From the NCBI GenBank assembly GCA_030145525.1, contig JAQYVL010000253.1, positions 1 through 32,782 of the forward strand: a stretch of DNA of 32,782 nucleotides, written 5' to 3'. A program made the translations under genes and the position numbers. Positions 8,503-17,275 of this stretch are shown here, piece by piece (position 1 is the stretch's first letter; each line of letters starts with the position of its first letter). The notes under the pieces were generated by a model. It was not told the DNA's origin, did not search any database, and worked only from the letters and a program-made list of their open reading frames with translations. The DNA is from Desulfobacterales bacterium (GTDB lineage Bacteria; Desulfobacterota; Desulfobacteria; Desulfobacterales; SURF-7).

Positions 8503-10023
8503 ATGAACGGTAAAGTCTATCTGGTAGGGGCAGGCCCCGGAGACCCGGGCCTTATTACGATCAAAGGAAAAGAATGCATCGCCGCAGCGGATGTAATCAT
8601 ATACGACCACCTTGCATCACCGAGACTTCTTGACCATGCCAAAAAAACCGCTAAAATCCTTTATGTGGGGAAAAAAGAAGGCCATCATATCCTGGCTCAG
8701 GAAAAGATAAACGCGCTGATTGTTGAAGAAGCCAAAAAAGAAAATATTGTGGTACGACTGAAAGGCGGCGATCCCTTTATTTTTGGGAGAGGCGGTGAAG
8801 AGGCGGAGGTTCTGGTCGAAGCAGGCATCCCGTTTGAAATCGTTTCCGGCGTATCCTCGGCAATTGCCGCACCGGCCTATGCGGGAATTCCACTCACGCA
8901 CAGAAAATTTACAGCTACACTGGCATTTGTCACAGGACATGAAACTCCCGACAAAGAAAAATCCAACATCAACTGGGACGCCCTGGCCAAGGGAATCGGA
9001 ACCATTGTGTTTCTGATGGGAGTGAAAAACCTTCCACGTATCGTAAAAAAACTGATCGACCACGGCAAACCGCAGGAAACACCGGTTGCGCTTGTCAGGT
9101 GGGGCACAACCGCAAACCAGATAACAGTAACCGGCACCCTGAATACAATTGTAGGAAAAGTTAACACCGTCGGATTGAAACCCCCGGCCGTCATTGTCGT
9201 GGGGGATGTGATCACGCTTCGGGACTCCATAAAATGGTTTGAAAACCGGCCGCTTATGGGGAAAAAGATTGTCGTCACACGGGCCAGAGAGCAGGCAAGT
9301 GATCTGGTAAGAAGCCTTTCCGAGCACGGCGCCGACTGCCTGGAATATCCCATGATCAAAATTGTTCCGTCGGATGATTTCAGCCCCCTTGACAGGGCGA
9401 TCGAGAATATTGCATCCTATAATTACCTTGTTTTCACCAGCGTAAACGGGATAGACTTCTTTTTTGAAAGGCTGTTTGAAAAAGGGAAGGATGCAAGGTG
9501 CCTGGGAAATGTCCGCACCGCCACCGTCGGCTCGGCCACTTCGGAACGGCTTAAAAGTTTTGGGGTTAACAGCGACATCATCCCGGAAAGCTATAGGGCG
9601 GAATCGGTCATCGAGGCTTTTCGCAAAGAGCGGATTGACGGCAAAACAATCCTTCTGCCGAAAGCAAGGGATGCAAGGCCGGTACTCCCGGTTGAGCTGA
9701 CGAGAATGGGAGCAAAAGTGGATGAAGTTATCGCCTACTATGCAAGCCCGGTTTCGGACAATGCGTATGAGTTATTGGAAAATCTTGAAAACAGATCCAT
9801 CGATCTGATAACTTTTACGAGTTCGTCAACGGTAAAAAACTTCAAATCCCTTTTACCAAAAGAAAAGTTTGAAGAGCTGACAAAGGACGTCGCCATTGCA
9901 AGCATCGGCCCGGTTACAACAGATACCGCCAAAAAACTCGGCTTTAACGTAAAAATCACCGCTGAAGAATACACTGTTCCGGGTCTGTGCGAAGCAATTC
10001 TGAACTTTTTTAACAAAAATTAG
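8503..10023 (+). CDS. cobA-hemD: Fused uroporphyrinogen-III C-methyltransferase / uroporphyrinogen-III synthase (CobA-HemD)
   Basis: MNGKVYLVGAGPGDPGLITIKG...RLKGGDPFIFGRGGEE (SUMT), then a HemD domain (KIVVTRAREQASDLVRSLSEHGADCLEYPMI... ITFTSSSTVKNF). Start at ATG 8503. Confidence 0.95.
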   Translation: MNGKVYLVGAGPGDPGLITIKGKECIAAADVIIYDHLASPRLLDHAKKTAKILYVGKKEGHHILAQEKINALIVEEAKKENIVVRLKGGDPFIFGRGGEEAEVLVEAGIPFEIVSGVSSAIAAPAYAGIPLTHRKFTATLAFVTGHETPDKEKSNINWDALAKGIGTIVFLMGVKNLPRIVKKLIDHGKPQETPVALVRWGTTANQITVTGTLNTIVGKVNTVGLKPPAVIVVGDVITLRDSIKWFENRPLMGKKIVVTRAREQASDLVRSLSEHGADCLEYPMIKIVPSDDFSPLDRAIENIASYNYLVFTSVNGIDFFFERLFEKGKDARCLGNVRTATVGSATSERLKSFGVNSDIIPESYRAESVIEAFRKERIDGKTILLPKARDARPVLPVELTRMGAKVDEVIAYYASPVSDNAYELLENLENRSIDLITFTSSSTVKNFKSLLPKEKFEELTKDVAIASIGPVTTDTAKKLGFNVKITAEEYTVPGLCEAILNFFNKN

Positions 10024-10038
10024 AAAAGGGAAAACCCG

Positions 10039-10992
10039 ATGACCACCTTTGAAGAGATCGATCTGACAGGTCTGAAAACCTATTCGGCAAAACAGCGTGT
10101 TTCAAAGGTAAAAACAGATGAGGAGGCGGTTCCCCCGAAGGCGGGTATGACCGTTCGTGAATTTCTGAACGGCCTTCCGTCCATTCTGAAAGCCAACGAC
10201 CTCATGGCAGTAGCACGGGCAGTTGTAAATGCGCGCGAAAAGGGAAAACCTGTTATCGTTATGCTGGGCGGGCATGTGATCAAAACCGGATGCAGTCCGA
10301 TCCTTGTGGACCTCGCTGAAAAAGGTTTTGCAACCCATTTTGCTTCAAACGGCGCTGCCGCAATTCACGATACCGAGCTGGCGCGTTTCGGCCACACTTC
10401 GGAAGATGTGGCATCCCAGCTGGAGGACGGTTCTTTTGGAATGGCCGCCGATACTGCAGCGCTTGTCAATGAGGCTTCCCGAAAAGCGGTTTCATCGGGA
10501 AAAGGTTTTGGGGAATCGGTCGGCGCCGCCCTTATTGAAGAAAACGCGCCTTTTTCAAACCGGGCACTTCTGGCCTGCTGCGCAAAACTCAATATCCCCT
10601 ATACCCTTCATATAGCCATCGGGACGGATATTGTGCATCAGCATCCCACGGCCAGCGGCGCTGCAATTGGAGAAGCTTCCATGCGGGATTTCCGAATCTT
10701 TGCGGCAACGGTTTCAAAACTGGGAGGTGGAGGGGTTGTCTTGAATTTCGGAAGTGCTGTCGTGATGCCTGAAGTTTTTCTAAAGGCCCTTGCTGTTGCC
10801 AGAAACCTGAAAAAAGATGTCACGAATTTTACCACCGCAAACTTTGACATGATTCAGCATTATCGTCCGAACGTCAATGTCGTGAACCGTCCTGTTCTCA
10901 AAGGAGGCACAGGGTATTCCATTACGGGGCATCATGAAATCATGATCCCGCTTCTGGCCGCGGCGATACAGGAATCTGCTGTTATCTTATAG
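10039..10992 (+). CDS. Conserved protein of unknown function, weakly reminiscent of deoxyhypusine-synthase/Rossmann-type folds
   Basis: 317 aa; RBS-like aaaaggga upstream; KPVIVMLGGHVIKTGCSPILVDLAEKGFATHFASNGAAAIHDTELA and GTDIVHQHPTASGAAIGEASMRDF. Sits between cobA-hemD and gmhA. Confidence 0.7.
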   Translation: MTTFEEIDLTGLKTYSAKQRVSKVKTDEEAVPPKAGMTVREFLNGLPSILKANDLMAVARAVVNAREKGKPVIVMLGGHVIKTGCSPILVDLAEKGFATHFASNGAAAIHDTELARFGHTSEDVASQLEDGSFGMAADTAALVNEASRKAVSSGKGFGESVGAALIEENAPFSNRALLACCAKLNIPYTLHIAIGTDIVHQHPTASGAAIGEASMRDFRIFAATVSKLGGGGVVLNFGSAVVMPEVFLKALAVARNLKKDVTNFTTANFDMIQHYRPNVNVVNRPVLKGGTGYSITGHHEIMIPLLAAAIQESAVIL

Positions 10993-11090
10993 AATTTATG
11001 GTATTGATGAAGCTGATTGCGGCAAGCTTCGGGGTATGCCGGTGAAGGCAAATATGATTTTTTCTTCATATCTGTCAACCGGATTAGAAA

Positions 11091-11654
11091 ATGAGCGGTA
11101 AAATGTTTTCATCACTTTTAAAAGATCATATAAAGTGCCTGACATCCATTGCGGAGATTGAACCTGATATTGAAAATGCAGGTGAGATTCTGAAAAAAGC
11201 ATTGGTGAAAGGCAATAAAATTCTTATATGCGGCAACGGAGGATCTGCGGCCGATGCACAGCATTTTGCCGCAGAGCTTGTCGGCAGATTTGAAAAGGAA
11301 CGGCAAGCCTTTCCTGCCATTGCCCTTACGACGGACACTTCCAACCTGACAGCCATCGGCAATGATTACGGTTATAACCGGGTCTTTTCGAGGCAGGTGG
11401 AAGCCCTTGGACTTCCGGGTGATATCCTGCTCTGCATCTCCACATCCGGGAATTCGGAAAACCTTCTTCTTGCAGCCGAAGCGGCGAGTGAAAAGGGTTT
11501 GAAAACAATCGGCCTTCTTGGGAAGGAAGGCGGCCTGCTGAAGAAAAGTGCGGATCTCTCGATAACCGTCAGACAGAACATAACGGCAAGAATTCAGGAG
11601 GCTCATATTTTTATTCTTCACTACTGGGCCGCATTGATCGAAAACGACTTGTAG
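11091..11654 (+). CDS. gmhA: Phosphoheptose (sedoheptulose-7-phosphate) isomerase
   Basis: [64 protein letters not shown] is a canonical GmhA SIS domain. Confidence 0.95.
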   Translation: MSGKMFSSLLKDHIKCLTSIAEIEPDIENAGEILKKALVKGNKILICGNGGSAADAQHFAAELVGRFEKERQAFPAIALTTDTSNLTAIGNDYGYNRVFSRQVEALGLPGDILLCISTSGNSENLLLAAEAASEKGLKTIGLLGKEGGLLKKSADLSITVRQNITARIQEAHIFILHYWAALIENDL

Positions 11655-11677
11655 ATATAATCGAGGATAAAGCAGCC

Positions 11678-13159
11678 ATGCCATTTAATTCCGACACCTT
11701 TTCCAGTATTCACATCCTTGTAGTGGGTGACATCATGCTTGATCGATATCACTGGGGAGAAGTCAGGCGCATCTCGCCGGAAGGTCCTGTACCGGTTATG
11801 CATGTTCTTGAGAAATCGGAAGTCCTTGGCGGAGCCGGCAATGTTGCTGCCAACCTTGCCGGTCTGGGCTGCAGGACAACGGTGATCGGGCTTATCGGAA
11901 AAGACACGGCAGGCAGGCACATTCAAAAAATGCTGAATGAGAAAAAAATAGAGGATCACCTTCTCTCGGACAAATCAAAGACCACGATCACCAAAACCAG
12001 AATTATGGCTCAGGGCCAGCAGTTGATCCGGCTGGATGAGGAAGACCCGGAACCGATTGGCCCGAAACTCTCCGACCGGCTTCTCTCTGCAATTGAAGAA
12101 AAACTCACGGATTATCAGGCTGTAATTCTGTCGGATTATGGGAAAGGGATCTTCCAGGCCCCTGATTTATGCAGGCGGATCATCGATCTTTGCAGAAAAA
12201 AGAATCTGCCGGTACTTGTCGACCCCAAGGGAACCGACTGGGAACGGTACCGAAATGCAACTGCTGTCACCCCGAATACATCTGAATTGAAAGCTGTCGC
12301 AGGCATCACGACAAACATTGATGAAAAGGAATTTGAAAAGGCAGCAAAATCAATCGAGAAACGCTTTGATCTTGACTGGCTTCTTGTAACCCGCGGAGCA
12401 AAGGGCATGTGTCTTTTCGGCACGGATGACACCTTCTTAAAAATACAGGCCGTTGCGAGGGAGGTGTTTGATGTTTCAGGAGCCGGAGATACGGTCATTG
12501 CAACAGCCACCGCGGCTCTTGCCACAGGTTTCTCTTTTCCGGAAGCGGCTGAAATTGCAAACAGCGCTGCCGGTATAGTTGTCGGCAAACTGGGCACTCA
12601 GCCCGTAACAGCAGCAGAACTTGACGCTGCCCTGCAGCTTGACGAAAAAAAACACCGATCTTCGGGAGGGATTCACACCTACAACCTGGATGGGGCTCGA
12701 ATCATGATCAAATCATGGCGAAGCTCCGGGGAAAAGGTTGTTTTTACCAACGGATGTTTCGACCTCCTTCACCCCGGCCATATCAACCTGCTGCACCAGG
12801 CACGATTCTTCGGCGACCGCCTGGTTATCGGGCTGAACACGGATTCTTCCATTAAGCGCCTTAAAGGAGATCTGCGCCCGATACTCTCGGAACAGGATCG
12901 AGCCGCAATTCTGAATGCGCTTGACTGCGTGGATCTGGTGGTACTTTTTGACGATGATACACCTCTTGCGCTGATAAAAAACCTCAAACCGGATGTTCTG
13001 GTTAAAGGGGAGGATTATAAACTTGAAGAGGTTGTCGGACGCGAATTTGTGGAATCATATGGTGGTGAAGTACGCCTGGCCAAACTATTGGAGGGATACA
13101 GCACCACGGGCCTCGCGAATAAAGTCTTATCTGCCGGTAAAAACATAAAAAAACAATGA
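11678..13159 (+). CDS. hldE: Bifunctional D-glycero-beta-D-manno-heptose-7-phosphate kinase / 1-phosphate adenylyltransferase
   Basis: PfkB kinase domain (GGAGNVAANLAGLG, DVSGAGDTVIAT) fused to a nucleotidyltransferase (VVFTNGCFDLLHPGHINLL, KGEDYKLEEVVG). Confidence 0.95.
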   Translation: MPFNSDTFSSIHILVVGDIMLDRYHWGEVRRISPEGPVPVMHVLEKSEVLGGAGNVAANLAGLGCRTTVIGLIGKDTAGRHIQKMLNEKKIEDHLLSDKSKTTITKTRIMAQGQQLIRLDEEDPEPIGPKLSDRLLSAIEEKLTDYQAVILSDYGKGIFQAPDLCRRIIDLCRKKNLPVLVDPKGTDWERYRNATAVTPNTSELKAVAGITTNIDEKEFEKAAKSIEKRFDLDWLLVTRGAKGMCLFGTDDTFLKIQAVAREVFDVSGAGDTVIATATAALATGFSFPEAAEIANSAAGIVVGKLGTQPVTAAELDAALQLDEKKHRSSGGIHTYNLDGARIMIKSWRSSGEKVVFTNGCFDLLHPGHINLLHQARFFGDRLVIGLNTDSSIKRLKGDLRPILSEQDRAAILNALDCVDLVVLFDDDTPLALIKNLKPDVLVKGEDYKLEEVVGREFVESYGGEVRLAKLLEGYSTTGLANKVLSAGKNIKKQ

Positions 13160-13174
13160 TACTGTTCTATTTTC

Positions 13175-13203
13175 TTGACAAAAACGGCCGTAAAAATTAG
13201 TTT
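13175..13203 (+). promoter_or_regulatory. Predicted sigma-70-type promoter of first HU/IHF gene
   Basis: TTGACA (13175-13180), 17 bp spacer, TAGTTT (13198-13203); weak -10, but the same layout is found upstream of the paralog. Confidence 0.45.
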
Positions 13204-13260
13204 TTCGGTGTGATAGAATAAAAAATCATCAATTATTTAATTTCACAGGAGTTATTCCCT

Positions 13261-13542
13261 ATGACACTTACAAAAGCCCAAATCGTTGATTCGATTCAGG
13301 ACAAATTCGGTTTCCCCAGAAAAGAATGTGTCAAACTGCTTGAAACCATGCTGGAAGAGATCAAAAAACCCCTGACAAATGGTGAAGATGTCATGATAAG
13401 CGGATTCGGCAAGTTCTGTGTAAAGGAAAAAAAAGAACGTAAAGGAAGAAATCCTGCCACCGGGGATGATTTGATGCTTGCTCCGAGAAGAGTGGTAACG
13501 TTCAAATGTTCACAGGGATTGAAAGAAAAAATCAACAATTAA
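13261..13542 (+). CDS. HU/IHF family DNA-binding protein (IHF-alpha-like), paralog 1
   Basis: MISGFGKFCVKEKKERKGRNPATGDDLMLAPRRVVTFKCSQGLKEKIN; CAGGAG RBS. Confidence 0.93.
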   Translation: MTLTKAQIVDSIQDKFGFPRKECVKLLETMLEEIKKPLTNGEDVMISGFGKFCVKEKKERKGRNPATGDDLMLAPRRVVTFKCSQGLKEKINN

Positions 13543-13658
13543 AATTAATTGGAAATTAAAACAGCCACTTGCAAACTTGTCGCTTTGATTGCAAATCCGA
13601 TCAATTATCCGGCTTCAAGATTGCCCGGGGGCAGGTCGTCAGTAAAGGAGAACAGTAT

Positions 13659-13832
13659 ATGGCTATCAGCAAAGAGCTGCTCGACATCATTGCATGCCCG
13701 AAATGCAAGGGAGATATTCATCTCAACGAGTCTGAGAACGGCTTGATATGTGAGGCCTGCAAGCTCTTATATGAAATTAAAGAAGATATTCCGATCATGC
13801 TAATAGAAGAGGCAAAACCGATAGACACATGA
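13659..13832 (+). CDS. Trm112 family protein (YcaR-like zinc ribbon)
   Basis: MAISKELLDIIACPKCKGDIHLNESENGLICEACKLLYEIKEDIPIMLIEEA; start at ATG 13659 after AAAGGAGAA. Confidence 0.92.
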   Translation: MAISKELLDIIACPKCKGDIHLNESENGLICEACKLLYEIKEDIPIMLIEEAKPIDT

Positions 13833-13883
13833 TATTCCCTGCATATCATTACATGAGGTAATGGTTATATCCGGTAAAAAATA

Positions 13884-14417
13884 ATGAGCCTGCCCCGACC
13901 GCCTGGTCTTGCGAAACTGGTCATTGGACTTATTACAAAAGAAAAAAGGTTATTTAAAAAAGCCGCCTGTGATCTGACAGAAAGTTTCGGCCTGGTCGAA
14001 ATGATCAGCCCATGGCTTTCTTTTGACTATACGGATTATTATGAGTCTGAAATGGGGGCTCCGCTGTTCAGAAGGGTACTTGCATTCAAGCAACTTGTAG
14101 AGCAGACAGCCCTTCCGGAAATTAAAACGATAACTAACAGCCTTGAAGAAAAATATTCAAGGAATAACAAGCGTCAAATAAACATCGATCCCGGATATTT
14201 ACTGCTTGAGCGTTTTGTGCTTGCAACAGGGAAAAATTATTCCCACAGAATCTATATTGGCAAAAAAATCTATGCGGATTTAACACTCATTTTTCAAAAA
14301 GGTGATTTTCAAGCACTCCCGTGGACCTATCCGGATTACGCGGACAGAGATCTGCTTGTATTCCTCGGAAAGGTGCGAAACAAACTCCGGATTGACTTGA
14401 AAAGGATAAAAAAATGA
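13884..14417 (+). CDS. DUF4416 family protein
   Basis: LAKLVIGLITKEKRLFKKAACDLTESFGLVEMISPWLSFDYTDYYESEMGAPLFRRVLAFKQLV is typical of DUF4416. Confidence 0.8.
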   Translation: MSLPRPPGLAKLVIGLITKEKRLFKKAACDLTESFGLVEMISPWLSFDYTDYYESEMGAPLFRRVLAFKQLVEQTALPEIKTITNSLEEKYSRNNKRQINIDPGYLLLERFVLATGKNYSHRIYIGKKIYADLTLIFQKGDFQALPWTYPDYADRDLLVFLGKVRNKLRIDLKRIKK

Positions 14418-15295
14418 TCAGCAGCATGACAGCGTATGCAAGGGCCGAAAAAATGGAAAACGAATTGAAGGTTCTTGTTGAAATTCGCTCCTATAACAGT
14501 AAATATCTGGATATTTCTCTTAGAGTTCCGCATGGGTACGACTCTATTGAGAGCAAAATAAAGGAGATGATATCCGGCAGTATAGCGCGCGGCAGGCTTG
14601 AAATACAATTCCACATAAAAGATGAGGATGAAAAGGCATTTGCTTTTGAAATTGATAAACCAAAGGCGATTGCCTATCACAAGGCTCTTTTGGATCTGAA
14701 TGATCTTCTGAACTTGAAAAAGGATGTCCCGCTAGAATTTGTTGCAAATTCGGTGGGTATTATCAGACCGGCGGAAACCGAAAAAGATCTGGATGTTCAG
14801 TGGCCGGTTATACAGGACTGTTTTCATGAAGCAATCGAAACGTTAAAAAAAATGCGCCAAAAGGAAGGAACCTTTCTGGAAAAGGATTTCCACAAAAGGC
14901 TGGACTTTATCGAGAAATCGATAAACAGGATTGAAAAGGAGTCCGGGGACCTCTTGACCCATTATATGGAACGTCTTGAGGAACGTATTCGCGCCCTTAC
15001 AAAAGGAATAACCGAAATCGATACAGGAAGGATAGCTCAAGAAGCGGCTTTTCTCGCCGACCGCAGCGATATCTCCGAAGAGATTGTAAGGGCTGAAAGC
15101 CATATAACACAATTCCGTGAAATCCTGGCAGAAGAAGAATCATCAGGAAGAAAACTCAATTTTCTGCTGCAGGAATTCAATCGGGAATTCAATACAATGG
15201 GGGCTAAAGCCGGAAATACGAAAGTTTCACATACAATTGTTTCTGTCAAATCAGAACTTGAAAAAATACGGGAACAGGTACAGAATGTAGAATAG
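14414..15295 (+). CDS. YicC family protein (endoribonuclease-like)
   Basis: MISSMTAYARAE...VEIRSYNSKYLDISLRVP; C-terminal LNFLLQEFNREFNTMGAKAGNTKVSHTIVSVKSELEKIREQVQNVE. Confidence 0.93.
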   Translation: MISSMTAYARAEKMENELKVLVEIRSYNSKYLDISLRVPHGYDSIESKIKEMISGSIARGRLEIQFHIKDEDEKAFAFEIDKPKAIAYHKALLDLNDLLNLKKDVPLEFVANSVGIIRPAETEKDLDVQWPVIQDCFHEAIETLKKMRQKEGTFLEKDFHKRLDFIEKSINRIEKESGDLLTHYMERLEERIRALTKGITEIDTGRIAQEAAFLADRSDISEEIVRAESHITQFREILAEEESSGRKLNFLLQEFNREFNTMGAKAGNTKVSHTIVSVKSELEKIREQVQNVE

Positions 15296-15349
15296 TGGTT
15301 TGGCACCCGAACGAAAACCGTTAATTTTCATAATTTCTGCGTTGAGCTG

Positions 15350-15512
15350 AAATTTGACAGTCTCGTAAAAAGTCAGAATTTTGATGGCAAAGAAAAAAGT
15401 TCAAGTTCAAGGCGCGCAAATCCCGAGGAATGAGGCGCAGTTAGCCTACTCCGCAGTGACGAGGGATGAAGCGCAACACAGAAATTAGACTTTTTACGAA
15501 GCCATCAAATTT
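15350..15512. repeat. Dispersed MITE/REP-like element with terminal inverted repeats (full-length candidate)
   Basis: Left arm 15353-15374 tttgacagtctcgtaaaaagtc; right arm 15488-15509 gactttttacgaagccatcaaa (imperfect inverted repeat). Internal 16-bp direct repeats CGAGGAATGAGGCGCA (15424-15439) and CGAGGGATGAAGCGCA (15460-15475). Arm recurs at 3555-3576 and 23451-23472. Confidence 0.7.
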
Positions 15513-15529
15513 TAAAATAGTGAGGAATC

Positions 15530-15790
15530 ATGGACTATACCCTTTTAAATATAGGATTTGGAAGCAGCGTAGTAGCTGAACGGGTGGTAACCATCGTATC
15601 TCCCAACTCTGCCCCGATGAAACGGCTCAAGGATGAGGCAAAAGAAGAAAAAAGACTTATTGATGCCACACATGGCCGCAGAACACGTTCGATTATCATC
15701 ATGGACAGCAATCATGTAATCCTGTCCGCCATCCTGGCCGAAACAGTATCTCAGCGTTATGAAACACTGAAGGAAACAGAACATCCATGA
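15530..15790 (+). CDS. remA: RemA/DUF370 family regulatory protein
   Basis: [72 protein letters not shown]; located between yicC and gmk. Confidence 0.92.
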   Translation: MDYTLLNIGFGSSVVAERVVTIVSPNSAPMKRLKDEAKEEKRLIDATHGRRTRSIIIMDSNHVILSAILAETVSQRYETLKETEHP

Positions 15791-16407
15791 GCGGAGAGGA
15801 CAATCAGAAAACAGAAGAAAGCAGGGGCTCTGCATCCGGAAGCAAGGGAAACCTGTTTATTATATCCGCTCCGTCAGGAGCCGGGAAGACAACTCTCTGC
15901 AAGGAGCTGTTGAAACATTTCAAGGGCATCCGTTTTTCAATATCCCATACCACAAGAGGTCCAAGACCGGGTGAAACAGAAGGGACCGATTATTTCTTTA
16001 CCTCTGAAGAAGATTTTCAGGACGGAATTAAAAATAATACCTGGGCGGAATGGGCAAAAGTTCATGGCAACTATTACGGAACATCAATAGATTTTCTGAA
16101 TGATGCACTCTCTTCAGGCAGTGATGTCATTCTGGATATTGATTTCCAGGGTGCCATGCAGATTTTAAAAAAGTACCCCGATGTAATAACAATATTTATC
16201 ATGCCTCCATCCATTGAAATCCTCAGAAGCCGACTCCAGGAAAGAGGAACGGAATCGGACGAAGTGATCGAAAGTCGCATCACAAATGCGAAACAGGAAA
16301 TTCAAAAAAAGAATCTTTACAATTATATTATAATAAATGACAAGCTGACAGATTCCAAAGAAGAGCTATTCGAAATCGTAAACAAACACCTCCACCGAAA
16401 AAATTAA
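15787..16407 (+). CDS. gmk: Guanylate kinase
   Basis: [20 protein letters not shown]...[35 protein letters not shown]. Confidence 0.96.
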   Translation: MSGEDNQKTEESRGSASGSKGNLFIISAPSGAGKTTLCKELLKHFKGIRFSISHTTRGPRPGETEGTDYFFTSEEDFQDGIKNNTWAEWAKVHGNYYGTSIDFLNDALSSGSDVILDIDFQGAMQILKKYPDVITIFIMPPSIEILRSRLQERGTESDEVIESRITNAKQEIQKKNLYNYIIINDKLTDSKEELFEIVNKHLHRKN

Positions 16408-16428
16408 TCGGCAACAGACAGTTTTATT

Positions 16429-17196
16429 TTGAAACAGACTCCGCAAACAGAAATACTTTATGGAATCCATCCTGTTTTTGAAGCGATGAAAGCAAGCAGG
16501 CGCCGTTTCCGTGAAATTTATATCGCCAAAGAAAAAATACCTCCGCGCCTCGAACCGCTTACGGGACTTGCAGCGAAAAGGGGAATTCCCGTTAAAATGG
16601 TTTCGCGGTCCAAACTCGGGACAATGAGCGGAACCGAGCTGCATCAGGGAATCGGGGCGTCAGTCAGCCAATACCCGTTTGCAGAATTGTCTGATATCAT
16701 ATCAGGTCCGAAAGAGGCTTTGCAGGATAAATATTTTTTAATAATCGACAGTGTGGAGGATCCCCAGAATTTGGGCACGCTGATCAGAACCGCTCTCTGT
16801 GCCGGAACCAGTGGAATCATTATTCCTAAAAATCGGGCTGCTTCACCGACTCCGGCCTCATCCAAAGCATCGGCAGGAGCTATTGAACATGCACATATCA
16901 CTATGGTAACCAACATAGTCAGCACCATTCAGACCCTGAAAAAATATGGAGTCTGGATTGTCGGAACCGACATGAAGGCCCGGGAATCAATCTTTTCAAC
17001 CGATCTGGCTTTTCCGGCGGCAGTTGTAATCGGCAGCGAAGGGAAAGGAATCCGCCCGCTTGTAAAAAAAAACTGTGACCTTCTGGTTTCCATACCCCAG
17101 TGCGGCCCTGTCAGCTCCCTCAACGCTTCGGCGGCGGGAGCCGTGATTCTGTATGAAGTATTCAGGCAGCACCTTAACAATAAAAAGCCCCTCTGA
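16429..17196 (+). CDS. rlmB: 23S rRNA (guanosine-2'-O-)-methyltransferase RlmB (TrmH/SpoU family)
   Basis: LYGIHPVFEAMKASRRRFREIYIAKEK; DSVEDPQNLGTLIRTA; VVIGSEGKGIRPLVKKNCDLLVSIPQCGPVSSLNASAAGAVILYE; TTG start. Confidence 0.92.
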   Translation: MKQTPQTEILYGIHPVFEAMKASRRRFREIYIAKEKIPPRLEPLTGLAAKRGIPVKMVSRSKLGTMSGTELHQGIGASVSQYPFAELSDIISGPKEALQDKYFLIIDSVEDPQNLGTLIRTALCAGTSGIIIPKNRAASPTPASSKASAGAIEHAHITMVTNIVSTIQTLKKYGVWIVGTDMKARESIFSTDLAFPAAVVIGSEGKGIRPLVKKNCDLLVSIPQCGPVSSLNASAAGAVILYEVFRQHLNNKKPL

Positions 17197-17275
17197 TATA
17201 GCTTTTTTTTCCGCCATATGGTATGAAATCCAGCTTGCTCGATGAGCGAATTAGGATTCAATAGAATTTTTCAAT

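Noticed and set aside
8617-9327. Long antisense ORF (236 aa) opposite cobA-hemD, and similar antisense ORFs (e.g. 11118-11684, 12136-12597)
   Set aside because: They lie fully opposite strongly supported genes, have no recognisable domains and biased composition; typical shadow ORFs.
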